A stretch of 41,988 nt of DNA from an uncultured Clostridia bacterium (GCA_934182605.1 CAKPRQ010000011.1:1-41988); one strand, 5' to 3'. Numbered from the stretch's first letter, positions 23,042-31,768 are shown. The notes: generated by a model from the sequence alone, not told the origin. Numbers and translations: made by a program.

Positions 23042-23155
23042 AAAAATCTCCTCTTTATATATAATCTTTTTTAAATTTATTATTTACAATTTTTTTCCTT
23101 TTATACTTTAGTATATAAAAAAACTTTTTTCGTATAATAAATTTAGGTGATTTTT

Positions 23156-23437
23156 TTGAATGTTTCAGTTAATTTATATAGTACAAAAGAAAATGAAATT
23201 ACTAAATTTTTAAATAAATTTTATAATAATAAAGAAAAGATTGTAGAAAATAAAACTTGGTATAAAGAATATCAAAATCCTGTTGAAATGGCAGATATTA
23301 TAGGTGTTTTTATTGATAATAATGAAAAATTTCAAATAAATATGTGGGTCTGCTTAGATGAAGGCTTTTTATTAAATGTTACAGAATATAATGCGGACAA
23401 AATAATAAGATATCTTTTTGAAAGATATCCTTATTAA
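23156..23437 (+). CDS. Conserved-looking small protein, unknown
   Basis: About 93 residues, alpha/beta (LNVSVNLYSTKENEITKFL, ADIIGVFIDNN, FQINMWVCLDEGFLLNV, ending YLFERYPY), with no membrane segment and no known motif. I place the start at the TTG at 23156, five bases after AGGTGA. The GTG at 23147 overlaps that site. It is transcribed away from the lipoprotein gene and converges on gpsA with a 4-base gap. Confidence 0.65.
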   Translation: MNVSVNLYSTKENEITKFLNKFYNNKEKIVENKTWYKEYQNPVEMADIIGVFIDNNEKFQINMWVCLDEGFLLNVTEYNADKIIRYLFERYPY

Positions 23438-23441
23438 TAAA

Positions 23442-24425
23442 TTATTCTGCTTTTGCTTCTCTTGTCATAAGATTTCTTAATGCTTGTTTTGGTTCTAAAT
23501 TATTATATAATACATCATACACTGTATTTATAATAGGAACATTTACTTTATATTGTTTTGCTAATTTATATGCAGTTTCTATATTGTCGACACTTTCTAT
23601 AGTCATTCCTACTATTTTTTTAGTTTCTTCTATAGATTTTCCTTGTCCTATTAAGAAACCTGCTTTTCTATTTCTGCTATGTTCACTCATACATGTTACT
23701 ATAAGGTCTCCTAATCCTGTTAGACCATAAAAAGTGCTTTGAGAACCACCAAGCTCTACGCCTAACCTTGAGATTTCTACAAGTCCACGTGTTATTAATG
23801 CTGCAAATGTGTTATCTCCTAAGTTCATACCTGCTGCTATACCTGCACAAAATGCTATAATATTTTTAAGAGCTCCTCCCAATTCAACTCCTCTTACATC
23901 ACGACTTGTATATACTCTTAAAGTTTCACTCATAAATATATCTTGTACTTGTTTCAAAATTTCACCATGTTTAGATGCGACTACAATAGCTGTTGGAACA
24001 TTTAAAAATACTTCTTCAGCATGACTTGGACCTGATAAAACTCCTATTTTTACTCGTGGCATTTCTTCTTCTAAGACTTCATCTAATGTATAAAGTGTAG
24101 AAGCTTCAAAGCCTTTTGAACATATTATTACTGGTTGATTACTCATGTATTCCTTATATTCTTTTACACATTCTCTTGTGCATATAGAAGGCGTAACGTG
24201 TAAAATTAATTCTGTCCCTTCTATTGCTTCTTTATAATCTGTTGTACAATATACATTGTTAGGAATTTCTGCTTTTTGCAAATATTTACATTTTCTTTCA
24301 TTATTAATTAGATTTTTCTCTTCTTCCGTATGTGACCATACTTTAACTTCGTTTCCTTTATTTGCTAAATATATAGCAAGAGACATCCCCCAGCTTCCTG
24401 AACCAATTATTCCTATTTTGTGCAT
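23442..24425 (-). CDS. gpsA: Glycerol-3-phosphate dehydrogenase (NAD(P)+)
   Basis: 327 residues. Makes sn-glycerol-3-phosphate for phospholipid synthesis. NAD-binding motif GIIGSGSWGMSLA at residue 4. Catalytic and substrate motifs include SKGFE, GVLSGPSHAEEV, the lysine-containing ELGGALKNIIAFCAGIA, and GLGDLIVTCMSEHSRNRKAG. It follows plsY by 22 bases on the same strand, and PlsY uses its product, so the two form a functional unit. Confidence 0.96.
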   Translation of the reverse strand: MHKIGIIGSGSWGMSLAIYLANKGNEVKVWSHTEEEKNLINNERKCKYLQKAEIPNNVYCTTDYKEAIEGTELILHVTPSICTRECVKEYKEYMSNQPVIICSKGFEASTLYTLDEVLEEEMPRVKIGVLSGPSHAEEVFLNVPTAIVVASKHGEILKQVQDIFMSETLRVYTSRDVRGVELGGALKNIIAFCAGIAAGMNLGDNTFAALITRGLVEISRLGVELGGSQSTFYGLTGLGDLIVTCMSEHSRNRKAGFLIGQGKSIEETKKIVGMTIESVDNIETAYKLAKQYKVNVPIINTVYDVLYNNLEPKQALRNLMTREAKAE

Positions 24426-24447
24426 TATTTTCGCTCCTTTATATTAA

Positions 24448-25092
24448 TTATTTTTTAAAACTTAATTTATTTTCTGTTCCGTCTAATAATCTTTTTACAT
24501 TAGTTCTATGATTATATAAAACTAAAACCGCTATAGCTACTGCTAATGGTAAATAGCTGTTTGCTGCAGATACTGGTGCTATTATATAGTTTTGAGTTAT
24601 AAATACTGTTAAAACTGGGAATAATAATGCTGCTCCCATTGAACCTACAGATACCATTCTTGTTAAAGCCATAATTAATAATGCAAATACTAAACAAATT
24701 AGACCAATTTGATAATTTACTACTAATATAACACCTAAAGCTGTTGCTACGCCCTTTCCACCTTTAAACTTAAAGAATATTGGAAAAGTATGTCCTATTA
24801 CTACTGCAAATGATGCTAATTGTATTAATAGTGCTCCATCTATTCCCTCTTGTCCTATTATTTTAGCAACTATGAACGCTATTAGAACTGCTACAACTCC
24901 TTTTAAAATATCGCAAATAAGTGCACATATTGCAGCTTTTTTCCCTGCAACTCTTAAAACATTTGTACTTCCTGCATTTTTACTTCCTTTTTCTCTAACA
25001 TCTACTCCTGCAAATTTTTTACCAAAAATTACTGAAAAACTTATACTACCTAAAAGATAAGCTACTATTGTAACTAATACATATACTAACAT
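24448..25092 (-). CDS. plsY: Glycerol-3-phosphate acyltransferase PlsY
   Basis: 214 residues, integral membrane enzyme that transfers the acyl group from acyl phosphate to glycerol-3-phosphate. Family motifs: LLGSISFSVIFGK near the start, DVREKGSKNAGSTNVLRVAG, the glycine-rich FKFKGGKGVATALG and the C-terminal LYNHRTNVKRLLDGTENK. Five to six hydrophobic helices. Its ATG directly follows the der stop (TAAATG), so translation is coupled. Confidence 0.95.
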   Translation of the reverse strand: MLVYVLVTIVAYLLGSISFSVIFGKKFAGVDVREKGSKNAGSTNVLRVAGKKAAICALICDILKGVVAVLIAFIVAKIIGQEGIDGALLIQLASFAVVIGHTFPIFFKFKGGKGVATALGVILVVNYQIGLICLVFALLIMALTRMVSVGSMGAALLFPVLTVFITQNYIIAPVSAANSYLPLAVAIAVLVLYNHRTNVKRLLDGTENKLSFKK

Positions 25093-26418
25093 TTAATTTT
25101 CCTCCCTTTTTTCTCTAACAATTATTCTAATTGGAGTGCCTTGCATTCCAAAATTATTTCTAAATTGATTTACTAAATATCTTTCATATGAAAAATGAAA
25201 TAATGTTTTATCATTTACAAATATAACAAATGTTGGTGGCTTAGTTGTTGCTTGTGTACCATAATATATTCTTAAACGTTTTCCTTTATCTGTTGGTGGT
25301 TGTACTATTGCTATTGCCTCATTTATTACTTCGTTTATTACAGATGTTGAAATTCGTAACGTATTTTGACGATATACTTCATTTATCATTTCATATAATT
25401 TATCAACTCTTTGACCTGTTAAAGCTGATATAAATATTATTGGTGCATACGTTAAATAAGATAATTTATTATATACTTCCTTTTTATATTTTTCAAAAGT
25501 TCCATTTTCTTTATTAACTGCGTCCCATTTGTTTATAACTATTATAATACCTTTTCCTGCTTCATGAGCCTCACCTGCTATTTTAGTATCTTGCTCTGTG
25601 ACTCCTTCCAGTGCATCTATTACTAATAAGCATACATCTGATCTTTCAATTGCAAAATTTGTACGCATAATACTATATTTTTCTATTGTTTCGTTAATTT
25701 TACTTTTTTTCCTAACACCTGCTGTATCTATAAAAATATATTTACCATGTTCATTTTCAAAACTTGAGTCTATAGCATCCCTAGTTGTCCCAGCAATATT
25801 ACTTACTATAACTCTTTCTTCACCTAAAATTTTATTTACTAAAGAAGATTTTCCTACATTCGGTTTTCCTATTATTGCTACTTTTATTTCTTGTGGTGCA
25901 AATTCATCATCATTTTGTGAAGGTAAATAATTATATATAGCGTCTAACACATCACCTATACCTTTAGCATTTACACTAGATACAGGATATGGTTCACCTA
26001 AACCTAAATTATAAAATTCATAAATTTCAGGTTGGTTTTCTCCAAATTTATCTGCTTTATTACATACTAATATCACAGGTTTTTTAGATTTTTTTAATAT
26101 TAATGCAATTTCTTCATCTGCTGCAGTAACGCCTTGTTTTATATCTGTTAAGAATATGATTACATCTGCTATAGAAATGGCTAGATTGGCCTGTTCTCTC
26201 ATCTGAGAAATAATTATATTGTTAGATTCAGGCTCTATTCCTGCTGTATCCACAAGTGTAAATTCTTTATCTCTCCAACTTGCGTCTGCATATACTCTAT
26301 CTCTAGTAACTCCTGGCGTATCTTCAACAATAGATATTCTTTTACCTACTACATAATTAAAAAAGGTAGACTTTCCTACATTTGGTTTACCTATTATTGC
26401 TACTAGCGGTTTGCTCAT
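25093..26418 (-). CDS. der: Ribosome-assembly GTPase Der (EngA)
   Basis: 441 residues from the ATG at 26418, which has AAAGGGGTGA before it. Two tandem GTPase domains: G1 motifs GKPNVGKST (about residue 10) and GKPNVGKSS (about 185), with DTAGIE/DTAGVR G3 and NKAD/NKWD G4 motifs. The KH-like C-terminal domain ends QGTPIRIIVREKREEN. It acts in 50S subunit maturation. It heads the der-plsY-gpsA group and follows the terminator of rpmF. Confidence 0.96.
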   Translation of the reverse strand: MSKPLVAIIGKPNVGKSTFFNYVVGKRISIVEDTPGVTRDRVYADASWRDKEFTLVDTAGIEPESNNIIISQMREQANLAISIADVIIFLTDIKQGVTAADEEIALILKKSKKPVILVCNKADKFGENQPEIYEFYNLGLGEPYPVSSVNAKGIGDVLDAIYNYLPSQNDDEFAPQEIKVAIIGKPNVGKSSLVNKILGEERVIVSNIAGTTRDAIDSSFENEHGKYIFIDTAGVRKKSKINETIEKYSIMRTNFAIERSDVCLLVIDALEGVTEQDTKIAGEAHEAGKGIIIVINKWDAVNKENGTFEKYKKEVYNKLSYLTYAPIIFISALTGQRVDKLYEMINEVYRQNTLRISTSVINEVINEAIAIVQPPTDKGKRLRIYYGTQATTKPPTFVIFVNDKTLFHFSYERYLVNQFRNNFGMQGTPIRIIVREKREEN

Positions 26419-26439
26419 AACTTCACCCCTTTCCATAAA

Positions 26440-26496
26440 ATAAAAAAGCGGAATACATAAGATATGAGAAATGTCTTCTCAAAACTTATATATTCC
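26440..26496 (-). terminator. Terminator of rpmF
   Basis: On the minus strand GGAATATATAAG (26496-26485) pairs with CTTATGTATTCC (26461-26450), with an inner GAGAA/TTCTC pair, and is followed by GCTTTTTTATTTT. The T-run ends close to the der ribosome binding site. Confidence 0.65.
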
Positions 26497-26510
26497 TCTC
26501 ACTTATCTTA

Positions 26511-26696
26511 TTATTTTTCTTCTTTTTTTGCAATTACTTCTTTTCCATCATAATATCCGCAACTTGGACATACTCTATGTGGTAAAACAGGCTCATGACA
26601 ATGTTTACATGTTGCTATAGTTGGTTTTTCTATTTTCCATGTAGATCTTTTCATTCCTGTTCTTGCTTTTGACCATCTTCTTTTTGGTTGTGCCAT
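26511..26696 (-). CDS. rpmF: 50S ribosomal protein L32
   Basis: 61 residues. Typical start MAQPKRRWSKARTGMKRS and a zinc-ribbon with four cysteines (CKHC ... CPSCGYYDGKEV), the zinc-binding form of L32. The ribosome binding site is AAGGGAGG. It is transcribed ahead of der with a terminator between them. Confidence 0.96.
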   Translation of the reverse strand: MAQPKRRWSKARTGMKRSTWKIEKPTIATCKHCHEPVLPHRVCPSCGYYDGKEVIAKKEEK

Positions 26697-26780
26697 TAGT
26701 ATTCCCTCCCTTGTAATTACACATATTTTTATCTATGTATATCTATATATTAAACTTAAATAAATCACCTATTGATTATA

Positions 26781-28184
26781 CTAGTTTTTTTTAGTTTTGT
26801 CAAGTGTGATGGAAATCTTTTCTAAAAATTCTTGATTATCTTTAGTTCTTATCATTTGTTGTATTAATCGTTCTGCAATGTCTGAGTTATTCATATTTGA
26901 CATTGATTTTCTTATTGCTAATATTGTTTCATATTCTTGTTTTGATAATAATAATTCATCTTTTCTAGTTCCTGATTTATATAAATCTATTGCTGGGAAT
27001 ATACGTCTTTCTGATAATTTTCTATCAAGATGTACTTCCATATTTCCAGTACCTTTAAATTCTTCAAATATTACATCATCCATTCGACTTCCTGTTTCTA
27101 CTAAACTTGAAGCTAATATTGTTAGACTTCCTCCTTCTTCAATATTTCTAGCTGCTCCAAAAAATCTTTTTGGTTTATGTAATGCAGATGGATCAAAACC
27201 TCCAGATAATGTTTTTCCAGATGATGGCACTACTAAGTTATATGCTCTTGCTAATCTTGTTATGCTATCTAACAAAATTACTACATCTTTTTTATATTCT
27301 ACTAATCTTTTAGCTCTTTCCAACACCATTTCTGCTACTTTTACATGATTTTCAGGTTGTTCATCAAAGGTTGAATAAATAACTTCACCTTTTATTGAAC
27401 GTTTCATGTCTGTAACTTCCTCTGGTCTTTCATCTATTAATAGCACTATTAATTCTACTTCTGGATTATTTGTTGAGATACTATTTGCGATTTTCTTTAA
27501 TATTGTAGTCTTACCAGCTTTTGGTGGCGCTACAATCATACCTCTTTGACCTTTTCCTATTGGAGATAACAAGTCCATCAAACGCATTGTATAATCATTT
27601 GAAGAGGTTTCGAGTTTTAATTTCTCTGTTGGATATATTGGAGTTAAATCATCAAATTTTCTTCTTTTAAAAGCATTTTCAGGATGCAGACCGTTTACTT
27701 CGCCAACATAAATTAATGCTGCAAATTTTTCTTCTTCTTTTGGCTTCCTAGCAATTCCTTTTATTTTATCTCCTGTATCTAGTTTAAATCTTTTTATTTG
27801 TACAGGTGATACGTATATATCTTTTGGTGTAGACAAATAATTTTTCCCTCTTAAGAATCCATAATTATCTTGAATTATTTCTAATACACCTTCTACTAAA
27901 TAATCACCTTCCGATAAATTAAAAGTTGAACCATCTTTATTTTGAATTACTTGAAAGGATTCTTTACTTTCTCCTAATTTTTTGTTATCTTTTGAAATTT
28001 CATTTTCTTCAAAATCTTCTTCATTTTTAATTTCATATATTGTTTCGTCTATCTTTTCATTTTTACTTTCACTTTCTAATAATAATTGTACTAATTCGTC
28101 CTTTTTATATATTGTTGGACTTTTAATACCTCTTTCTTTAGCAACTGTTCGTAATTCAGTCAATGTTAAATTTTTATAATCCAT
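26781..28184 (-). CDS. rho: Transcription termination factor Rho
   Basis: 467 residues. N-terminal SAP-like helices (YKNLTLTELRTVAKERGIKS), an acidic insert (about 45-75), the RNA-binding cold-shock domain (GFLRGKNYLSTPKDIYVSP), then the RecA-type motor with P-loop PPKAGKTT (about 220), LIDERPEEVTDM, the Q-loop region LASSLVETGSRMDD and GTGNMEVHLDR. The ribosome binding site is AGGGAGG. It follows divIC by 15 bases on the same strand. Confidence 0.96.
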   Translation of the reverse strand: MDYKNLTLTELRTVAKERGIKSPTIYKKDELVQLLLESESKNEKIDETIYEIKNEEDFEENEISKDNKKLGESKESFQVIQNKDGSTFNLSEGDYLVEGVLEIIQDNYGFLRGKNYLSTPKDIYVSPVQIKRFKLDTGDKIKGIARKPKEEEKFAALIYVGEVNGLHPENAFKRRKFDDLTPIYPTEKLKLETSSNDYTMRLMDLLSPIGKGQRGMIVAPPKAGKTTILKKIANSISTNNPEVELIVLLIDERPEEVTDMKRSIKGEVIYSTFDEQPENHVKVAEMVLERAKRLVEYKKDVVILLDSITRLARAYNLVVPSSGKTLSGGFDPSALHKPKRFFGAARNIEEGGSLTILASSLVETGSRMDDVIFEEFKGTGNMEVHLDRKLSERRIFPAIDLYKSGTRKDELLLSKQEYETILAIRKSMSNMNNSDIAERLIQQMIRTKDNQEFLEKISITLDKTKKN

Positions 28185-28199
28185 AAATCCTCCCTACTA

Positions 28200-28472
28200 T
28201 TATTGTGTTACGTCTATATAAATTTTTTCATTAGGTAAATACATATTTAATTTTTCTCTAGCTATTTTTTCTATGTACTCTAACGAATTTATATTATTTT
28301 TAGTTTCCAACAATTCTTCTTTATTTTCTTTTTCTAATGATATTTGTTCAGAATAATATTTTTGACTTTCAGCATAAGAATTTAAGCTTTGTTGTTGTGA
28401 AAAAATAATATATGAAAAATAGATTAAAAATATAATTATTACAATCTTTTTTAATAATTTTTTTATACTCAT
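28200..28472 (-). CDS. divIC: Septum formation initiator DivIC/FtsB-like
   Basis: 90 residues: a short basic N-terminus, one membrane helix (IVIIIFLIYFSYIIF, about 10-24), a coiled coil (Gln/Glu/Lys-rich, about 30-65) and the family ending YIEKIAREKLNMYLPNEKIYI. It acts in the divisome with FtsL and DivIB. In Firmicutes this gene sits right after yabP-yabQ, as here, which supports the name. Confidence 0.88.
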   Translation of the reverse strand: MSIKKLLKKIVIIIFLIYFSYIIFSQQQSLNSYAESQKYYSEQISLEKENKEELLETKNNINSLEYIEKIAREKLNMYLPNEKIYIDVTQ

Positions 28473-28501
28473 AACATCTCCTCTATTTATTTACAATAAT
28501 A

Positions 28502-29023
28502 TTATTTTCTACATTTTTTTCTAAAATCCTTCTTTTCTTTCTTATTTTTTTGAAAGTTTTTGTCTTTTTTACATTTTTTTACATAGAAAATTATAACGTT
28601 TTTAATTTTTATTATATTTTTTAATATTAATTTGTCGAATATTTTTAATATAACTTTAAAAGGATATGTTATAATTTGAAATATTGTTCTAAAAATTGCT
28701 TTTAAATATTTTATGATTATTACATTTATTTTAATAAAATATTTACTAAATATTAGCAAATATAGCAATATACCTATACCTAATCCAATAAATATATAAC
28801 TTCTAATTTCTCCATTATTAAATTTAAAAATTATGTATATTAAAAATAATCCCGTTAAAATCCAAAAGATAATATCTTCTATATAAGTTATAAAATCAGG
28901 TGTTTTAAAGCTTTTTCTAAGTATTCTGAAGACATCAAAAAAAAGTCCTATAATAACACCACTAAAGGAATATATTAGAAAAACATATAATTGATTTGAA
29001 ATTAATTCACTCAAAATATTCAC
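28502..29023 (-). CDS. yabQ: Spore cortex biosynthesis protein YabQ
   Basis: 173 residues: four hydrophobic helices in the first 110 residues (QLYVFLIYSFSGVIIGLFFDVFR is split by the conserved GxxFDxFR-like motif), then a long Lys-rich cytoplasmic tail (KKCKKDKNFQKNKKEKKD). Position between yabP and divIC and topology fit YabQ, needed for spore cortex formation in Bacillus subtilis. Confidence 0.87.
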   Translation of the reverse strand: MNILSELISNQLYVFLIYSFSGVIIGLFFDVFRILRKSFKTPDFITYIEDIIFWILTGLFLIYIIFKFNNGEIRSYIFIGLGIGILLYLLIFSKYFIKINVIIIKYLKAIFRTIFQIITYPFKVILKIFDKLILKNIIKIKNVIIFYVKKCKKDKNFQKNKKEKKDFRKKCRK

Positions 29024-29031
29024 CTAAATTT

Positions 29032-29325
29032 CTATTTAAAAATTTTTCTTATAAAAGACGAATCTTTATCATTTATATTTTTTTCTGAGTATCCAATATT
29101 AAAAATTTCTCCTTCAATTATAACTTCTGAAGTATCGATGCTTAATTTATTAATTTTTATATTTTCTCCTTTTACTGTTAATAATCCTAGCTCAGTTTCC
29201 AATATTACTATTTGATCATCAAAACTTAAAACGTCTAATACTCCTGATATAGATAGTTTATTTCTGTTTTCTAAAATGACATTTTGTACTACATTAGTTG
29301 TTAATTTTCTTTCTTCTAATGCCAT
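29032..29325 (-). CDS. yabP: Sporulation protein YabP
   Basis: 97 residues, beta-rich (LSISGVLDVLSFDDQIVILETELGLLTVKGE), the YabP/YqfC fold. It is the first gene of yabP-yabQ-divIC, an 8-base gap before yabQ. In B. subtilis the operon head is transcribed by sigma-E. I could not find a convincing sigma-E promoter here. Confidence 0.9.
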   Translation of the reverse strand: MALEERKLTTNVVQNVILENRNKLSISGVLDVLSFDDQIVILETELGLLTVKGENIKINKLSIDTSEVIIEGEIFNIGYSEKNINDKDSSFIRKIFK

Positions 29326-29404
29326 AAAATCAATCCTTTCTCTTTTTATTCATTATATAACTAATATATTCAGTACTTGTCTTTTTTAGAACTTAAATTA
29401 ATAA

Positions 29405-29436
29405 AATAATCCCCCAGATTATAAAATAATCTGGGG
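29405..29436 (-). terminator. Terminator of the small membrane-protein pair
   Basis: CCCCAGATTAT (29412-29422) and ATAATCTGGGG (29426-29436) are perfect 11-bp arms with a 3-base loop. On the minus strand the hairpin is followed by GATTATTTTATT. It ends the transcript of the genes at 29468-29877. Confidence 0.75.
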
Positions 29437-29467
29437 TTAGAGGATTTTAATGAAATAATAAAATGAT

Positions 29468-29650
29468 TTATCTTTTTCTCATCCTTGCTCGCCTTAACCG
29501 GTTTGCTCTCTTCTGAGAAGCAATATATTCTTTTTCTATTTTTTGTACTTTTCGCTCCATTATGAAATGATTAATAAGTATACCGAAAGCATAAATAATA
29601 GAGATTATTCCCAGAACAATAATAGTTACAAGAACACCAAAAAGGCCCAT
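29468..29650 (-). CDS. Small membrane protein, 60 residues, atypical composition
   Basis: One N-terminal membrane helix (LFGVLVTIIVLGIISIIYAFGIL, about 3-25), then a strongly basic helix ending RANRLRRARMRKR. GGAGA precedes the ATG. It follows the 67-residue gene on the same strand by 23 bases and shares its terminator. Family unknown. The basic tail could bind nucleic acid or acidic lipids, but this is a guess. Codon use is richer in GC than in yabP next door. Confidence 0.65.
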   Translation of the reverse strand: MGLFGVLVTIIVLGIISIIYAFGILINHFIMERKVQKIEKEYIASQKRANRLRRARMRKR

Positions 29651-29673
29651 GAACGCTCTCCTTTTAAAAAGGG

Positions 29674-29877
29674 TTATCTGTTTTCCCTACTTTTTAGTTC
29701 TTCCAAGAACTCAAGCTTTTCCTTTAAAGGTCTCGAAAATTTTCTGTTAAACTTAAACATCTGCCATCCATTACTCAGTGTTGCTATTAAGAAAATGAAA
29801 GTTAAACACACACCAAAAGGGTGCATTAGAAATTGATTTATCTTCTCATAAAACAGTAGAAATTCTTCAAAATACAT
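29674..29877 (-). CDS. Small membrane protein, 67 residues, atypical composition
   Basis: MYFEEFLLFYEKINQFL, then one membrane helix (GVCLTFIFLIATLSNGW, about 22-38), then a basic, helical tail (KFNRKFSRPLKEKLEFLEEL). The start at 29877 is set by GGAGG six bases before it. The upstream in-frame TTG and ATG fall in a palindrome and in the ribosome binding site. First gene of a two-gene transcript with its own promoter and operator-like palindrome. Family unknown. Confidence 0.65.
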   Translation of the reverse strand: MYFEEFLLFYEKINQFLMHPFGVCLTFIFLIATLSNGWQMFKFNRKFSRPLKEKLEFLEELKSRENR

Positions 29878-29889
29878 AAAATCCTCCAT

Positions 29890-29908
29890 TTTTCGCAAAT
29901 TGCGAAAA
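29890..29908. promoter_or_regulatory. Perfect palindrome in the leader of the small membrane genes
   Basis: TTTTCGCAA (29890-29898), A, TTGCGAAAA (29900-29908). It lies between the -10 box and the ribosome binding site, the place of an operator. It could also fold as an RNA hairpin. Confidence 0.5.
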
Positions 29909-29930
29909 TTTATATAATTTGTTTATATAA

Positions 29931-29959
29931 AGTATATCATGAATAGTTTTTTAAAGCAA
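29931..29959 (-). promoter_or_regulatory. Promoter of the small membrane genes
   Basis: Minus strand TTGCTT (29959-29954), 17 bases, TATACT (29936-29931). Confidence 0.6.
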
Positions 29960-29964
29960 ATTTT

Positions 29965-29985
29965 TAGCCGCCAGTTTGGCGACTA
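29965..29985. repeat. Hairpin between the lipoprotein gene and the next promoter
   Basis: TAGCCGCCA (29965-29973) and TGGCGACTA (29977-29985) pair with one mismatch around GTT. It is located where a terminator for the lipoprotein gene is expected, but it lacks a T-run on that strand. Confidence 0.45.
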
Positions 29986-29996
29986 AAAGCGGGGGA

Positions 29997-30128
29997 TTAC
30001 TCTTCAACCGTTGCAACGGTCAAAGTTCTTTCGTGCCATGTCATATCATACATGGCTTTGTTGATAGTTGCACAGCCAGACATCAGTCCCATAACGAGAC
30101 AAAGAATAAGACTTGCAAGCACTTTCAT
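29997..30128 (-). CDS. Tiny lipoprotein, 43 residues, entericidin-like size
   Basis: MKVLASLILCLVMGLMSGC is a complete lipoprotein signal with lipobox LMSGC (Cys 19). The mature peptide is only 25 residues (ATINKAMYDMTWHERTLTV, ending EE). GGAGG lies six bases before the ATG, and a TTGAAA-17-TATAAT promoter lies upstream. Such mini-lipoproteins are commoner in Gram-negative bacteria (entericidins) than in Clostridia. With its high-GC codons (GCC, CTG, ACG) this suggests transfer. The resemblance is one of form only; the function is unknown. Confidence 0.65.
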   Translation of the reverse strand: MKVLASLILCLVMGLMSGCATINKAMYDMTWHERTLTVATVEE

Positions 30129-30158
30129 ACCATCCTCCATAAAATTAATTGTATATAT

Positions 30159-30187
30159 ATTATACCACTTTTTTTCTTTTTTTTCAA
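30159..30187 (-). promoter_or_regulatory. Promoter of the tiny lipoprotein gene
   Basis: Minus strand TTGAAA (30187-30182), 17 bases, TATAAT (30164-30159). Confidence 0.75.
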
Positions 30188-30259
30188 ATTACATTTTACT
30201 TATCAATTATATAATTAAAGCAAATTATAAATTAGGTCAATGTAATCATTAGTATTTCT

Positions 30260-30370
30260 TTATTTCTCTAATAACTTTTTAATTTCATCTTTTTTAGGAA
30301 TTCTTCATTATTTTCCTCTAAAAATATTTAATGCGTCAATATACTCTTCTCTACTCAAATCTGTTTTATT
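30260..30370 (-). pseudogene. Degenerate coding trace after the ATPase gene
   Basis: Reading the minus strand, one frame gives TDLSREEYIDALNIFRGK, then two stops, then KKDEIKKLLEK in the same frame before another stop. There is no start site. It looks like the eroded tail of a gene lost next to the ATPase. Nothing else is visible in 30190-30371. Confidence 0.3.
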
Positions 30371-30371
30371 T

Positions 30372-31688
30372 TTATATATTTGATAAACTTACAATCTTCT
30401 CAATATTTCCAATGCTATATAATGGAATATTTATAAGCCAACCATCGCTTCTATAGTTAGACATAGATGTTCTTACATTAATTTTAGTATTATATTTTTC
30501 TACAAAGACTTTTAAACTTTTAGCTTGTAAATTTTCACTAGACTTCACTTCTATAGGAACATTATATTTCCCTATATTAGTTATAAAATCTAATTCTGAC
30601 GTTCCTGAATCTGATGACCAATAAAATATATCTAATTCTGTACACTCTTTTAATTGGCATAAGACATATTGTTCAGTTAAACTTCCTTTAAATTCTTCAA
30701 AAATTTCGTTTCCTTCTAAAAGAGTTCTTTCATCTATACCAGCCATAGCAGAAAGTAATCCTACATCTAGTAAGTACAATTTAAAAGCAGTAAAATCTTG
30801 ATATGCAGATAATGGAACTTTACTATTATTTACTCTATTTATTTGATATATAAGACCACAGTCGATTAACCATGATAAAGCTATTTCATATTCTCTCGCT
30901 CTTGCACCTTTTTTTATTAAGCCATAAATAAATTTTTTATTTTCTTTTGCAAGTTGTGTAGGTATATTATTCCATAATTGTTTAATTCTTGGAACTATAT
31001 TAATAGGAGCGTGTTTAGAAAAATCTTGTTCATAGGCTTCTAATAATCTTTTTTGTATAATTCTGACTTCCAACAAATCTTTGTTTTGTATATAAGAATT
31101 TACTGCTTCCGGCATTCCTCCTATATAATAATAAAGCTTTAAATATTCTTTTATTTTTGTATTAAATACATTAATCATATCGAAGTCATTATTCTTCAAA
31201 ATTTTTAATAATTCATTTTCTCCAATAGCTTCTATAAATTCAAAAAAACTAAGAGGTTTTAAATCTAAAAACTCAACTTTTCCTACTGGGAAAGAAGTTC
31301 CTTCATGAATTGCTACTCCTAATAAAGAACCAGCTGATATTATATGATATTCTCTAGCGTTTTCACAGAAGTATTTCAAAGCCTTCAAAGCTTTGGGGTT
31401 TTCTTGAATTTCATCAAATATAATTAATGTATTTTGTGCTTCTATATTAACTCCAGATTCAATTTTTAAACCTTGTATTATTCTATCTAAATCAAAGTCT
31501 CCTTCAAATAGTTGAGTCATCCTTATGTTATCATCAAAATTTATATATGCACATTTATCGTAATATTTTTCACCAAATTCTTTCATAAGCCAAGTTTTTC
31601 CTACTTGTCTTGCTCCTCTAATAATTAGAGGCTTTCTATTTAACGATTTTTTCCATTTTTTTAATTCTTCTAGTTTTTCTCTATACAT
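30372..31688 (-). CDS. AAA ATPase with DUF4143 C-terminal domain
   Basis: 438 residues. N-terminal AAA_14-type domain: KPLIIRGARQVGKTWLMKEF with Walker A GARQVGKT (about 24-31), Walker B TLIIFDEIQENP (about 88-99), and ISAGSLLGVAI. The C-terminal DUF4143 nuclease-like half has LYLLDVGLLSAMAG, LTEQYVLCQL, and the PD-(D/E)xK-like pattern LDFITNIGKYNVPIEVKS. These proteins are common, often in multiple copies, in gut Clostridia and Bacteroidetes. Their role is not firmly known. Single gene with its own palindrome-overlapped promoter. The ribosome binding site is GGTGG. Confidence 0.88.
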   Translation of the reverse strand: MYREKLEELKKWKKSLNRKPLIIRGARQVGKTWLMKEFGEKYYDKCAYINFDDNIRMTQLFEGDFDLDRIIQGLKIESGVNIEAQNTLIIFDEIQENPKALKALKYFCENAREYHIISAGSLLGVAIHEGTSFPVGKVEFLDLKPLSFFEFIEAIGENELLKILKNNDFDMINVFNTKIKEYLKLYYYIGGMPEAVNSYIQNKDLLEVRIIQKRLLEAYEQDFSKHAPINIVPRIKQLWNNIPTQLAKENKKFIYGLIKKGARAREYEIALSWLIDCGLIYQINRVNNSKVPLSAYQDFTAFKLYLLDVGLLSAMAGIDERTLLEGNEIFEEFKGSLTEQYVLCQLKECTELDIFYWSSDSGTSELDFITNIGKYNVPIEVKSSENLQAKSLKVFVEKYNTKINVRTSMSNYRSDGWLINIPLYSIGNIEKIVSLSNI

Positions 31689-31719
31689 ATAAATTCCACC
31701 TTTTAAACTTTCTATTTAT

Positions 31720-31764
31720 AGTATAACATTAATATGCACAAAAGTCAAACCACTTTTGTGCATA
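31720..31764 (-). promoter_or_regulatory. Promoter embedded in a 13-bp palindrome
   Basis: Minus strand TTGACT (31748-31743), 17 bases, TATACT (31725-31720) drives the ATPase gene. The -35 box lies in the loop and arm of a perfect inverted repeat, TATGCACAAAAGT (31733-31745) and ACTTTTGTGCATA (31752-31764). A protein bound to it would block RNA polymerase. Confidence 0.65.
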
Positions 31765-31768
31765 CTCT

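Noticed and set aside
26878..27348. 156-codon open frame antisense to rho
   Set aside because: It is a shadow of the conserved rho coding sequence, with no ribosome binding site and no plausible protein character.
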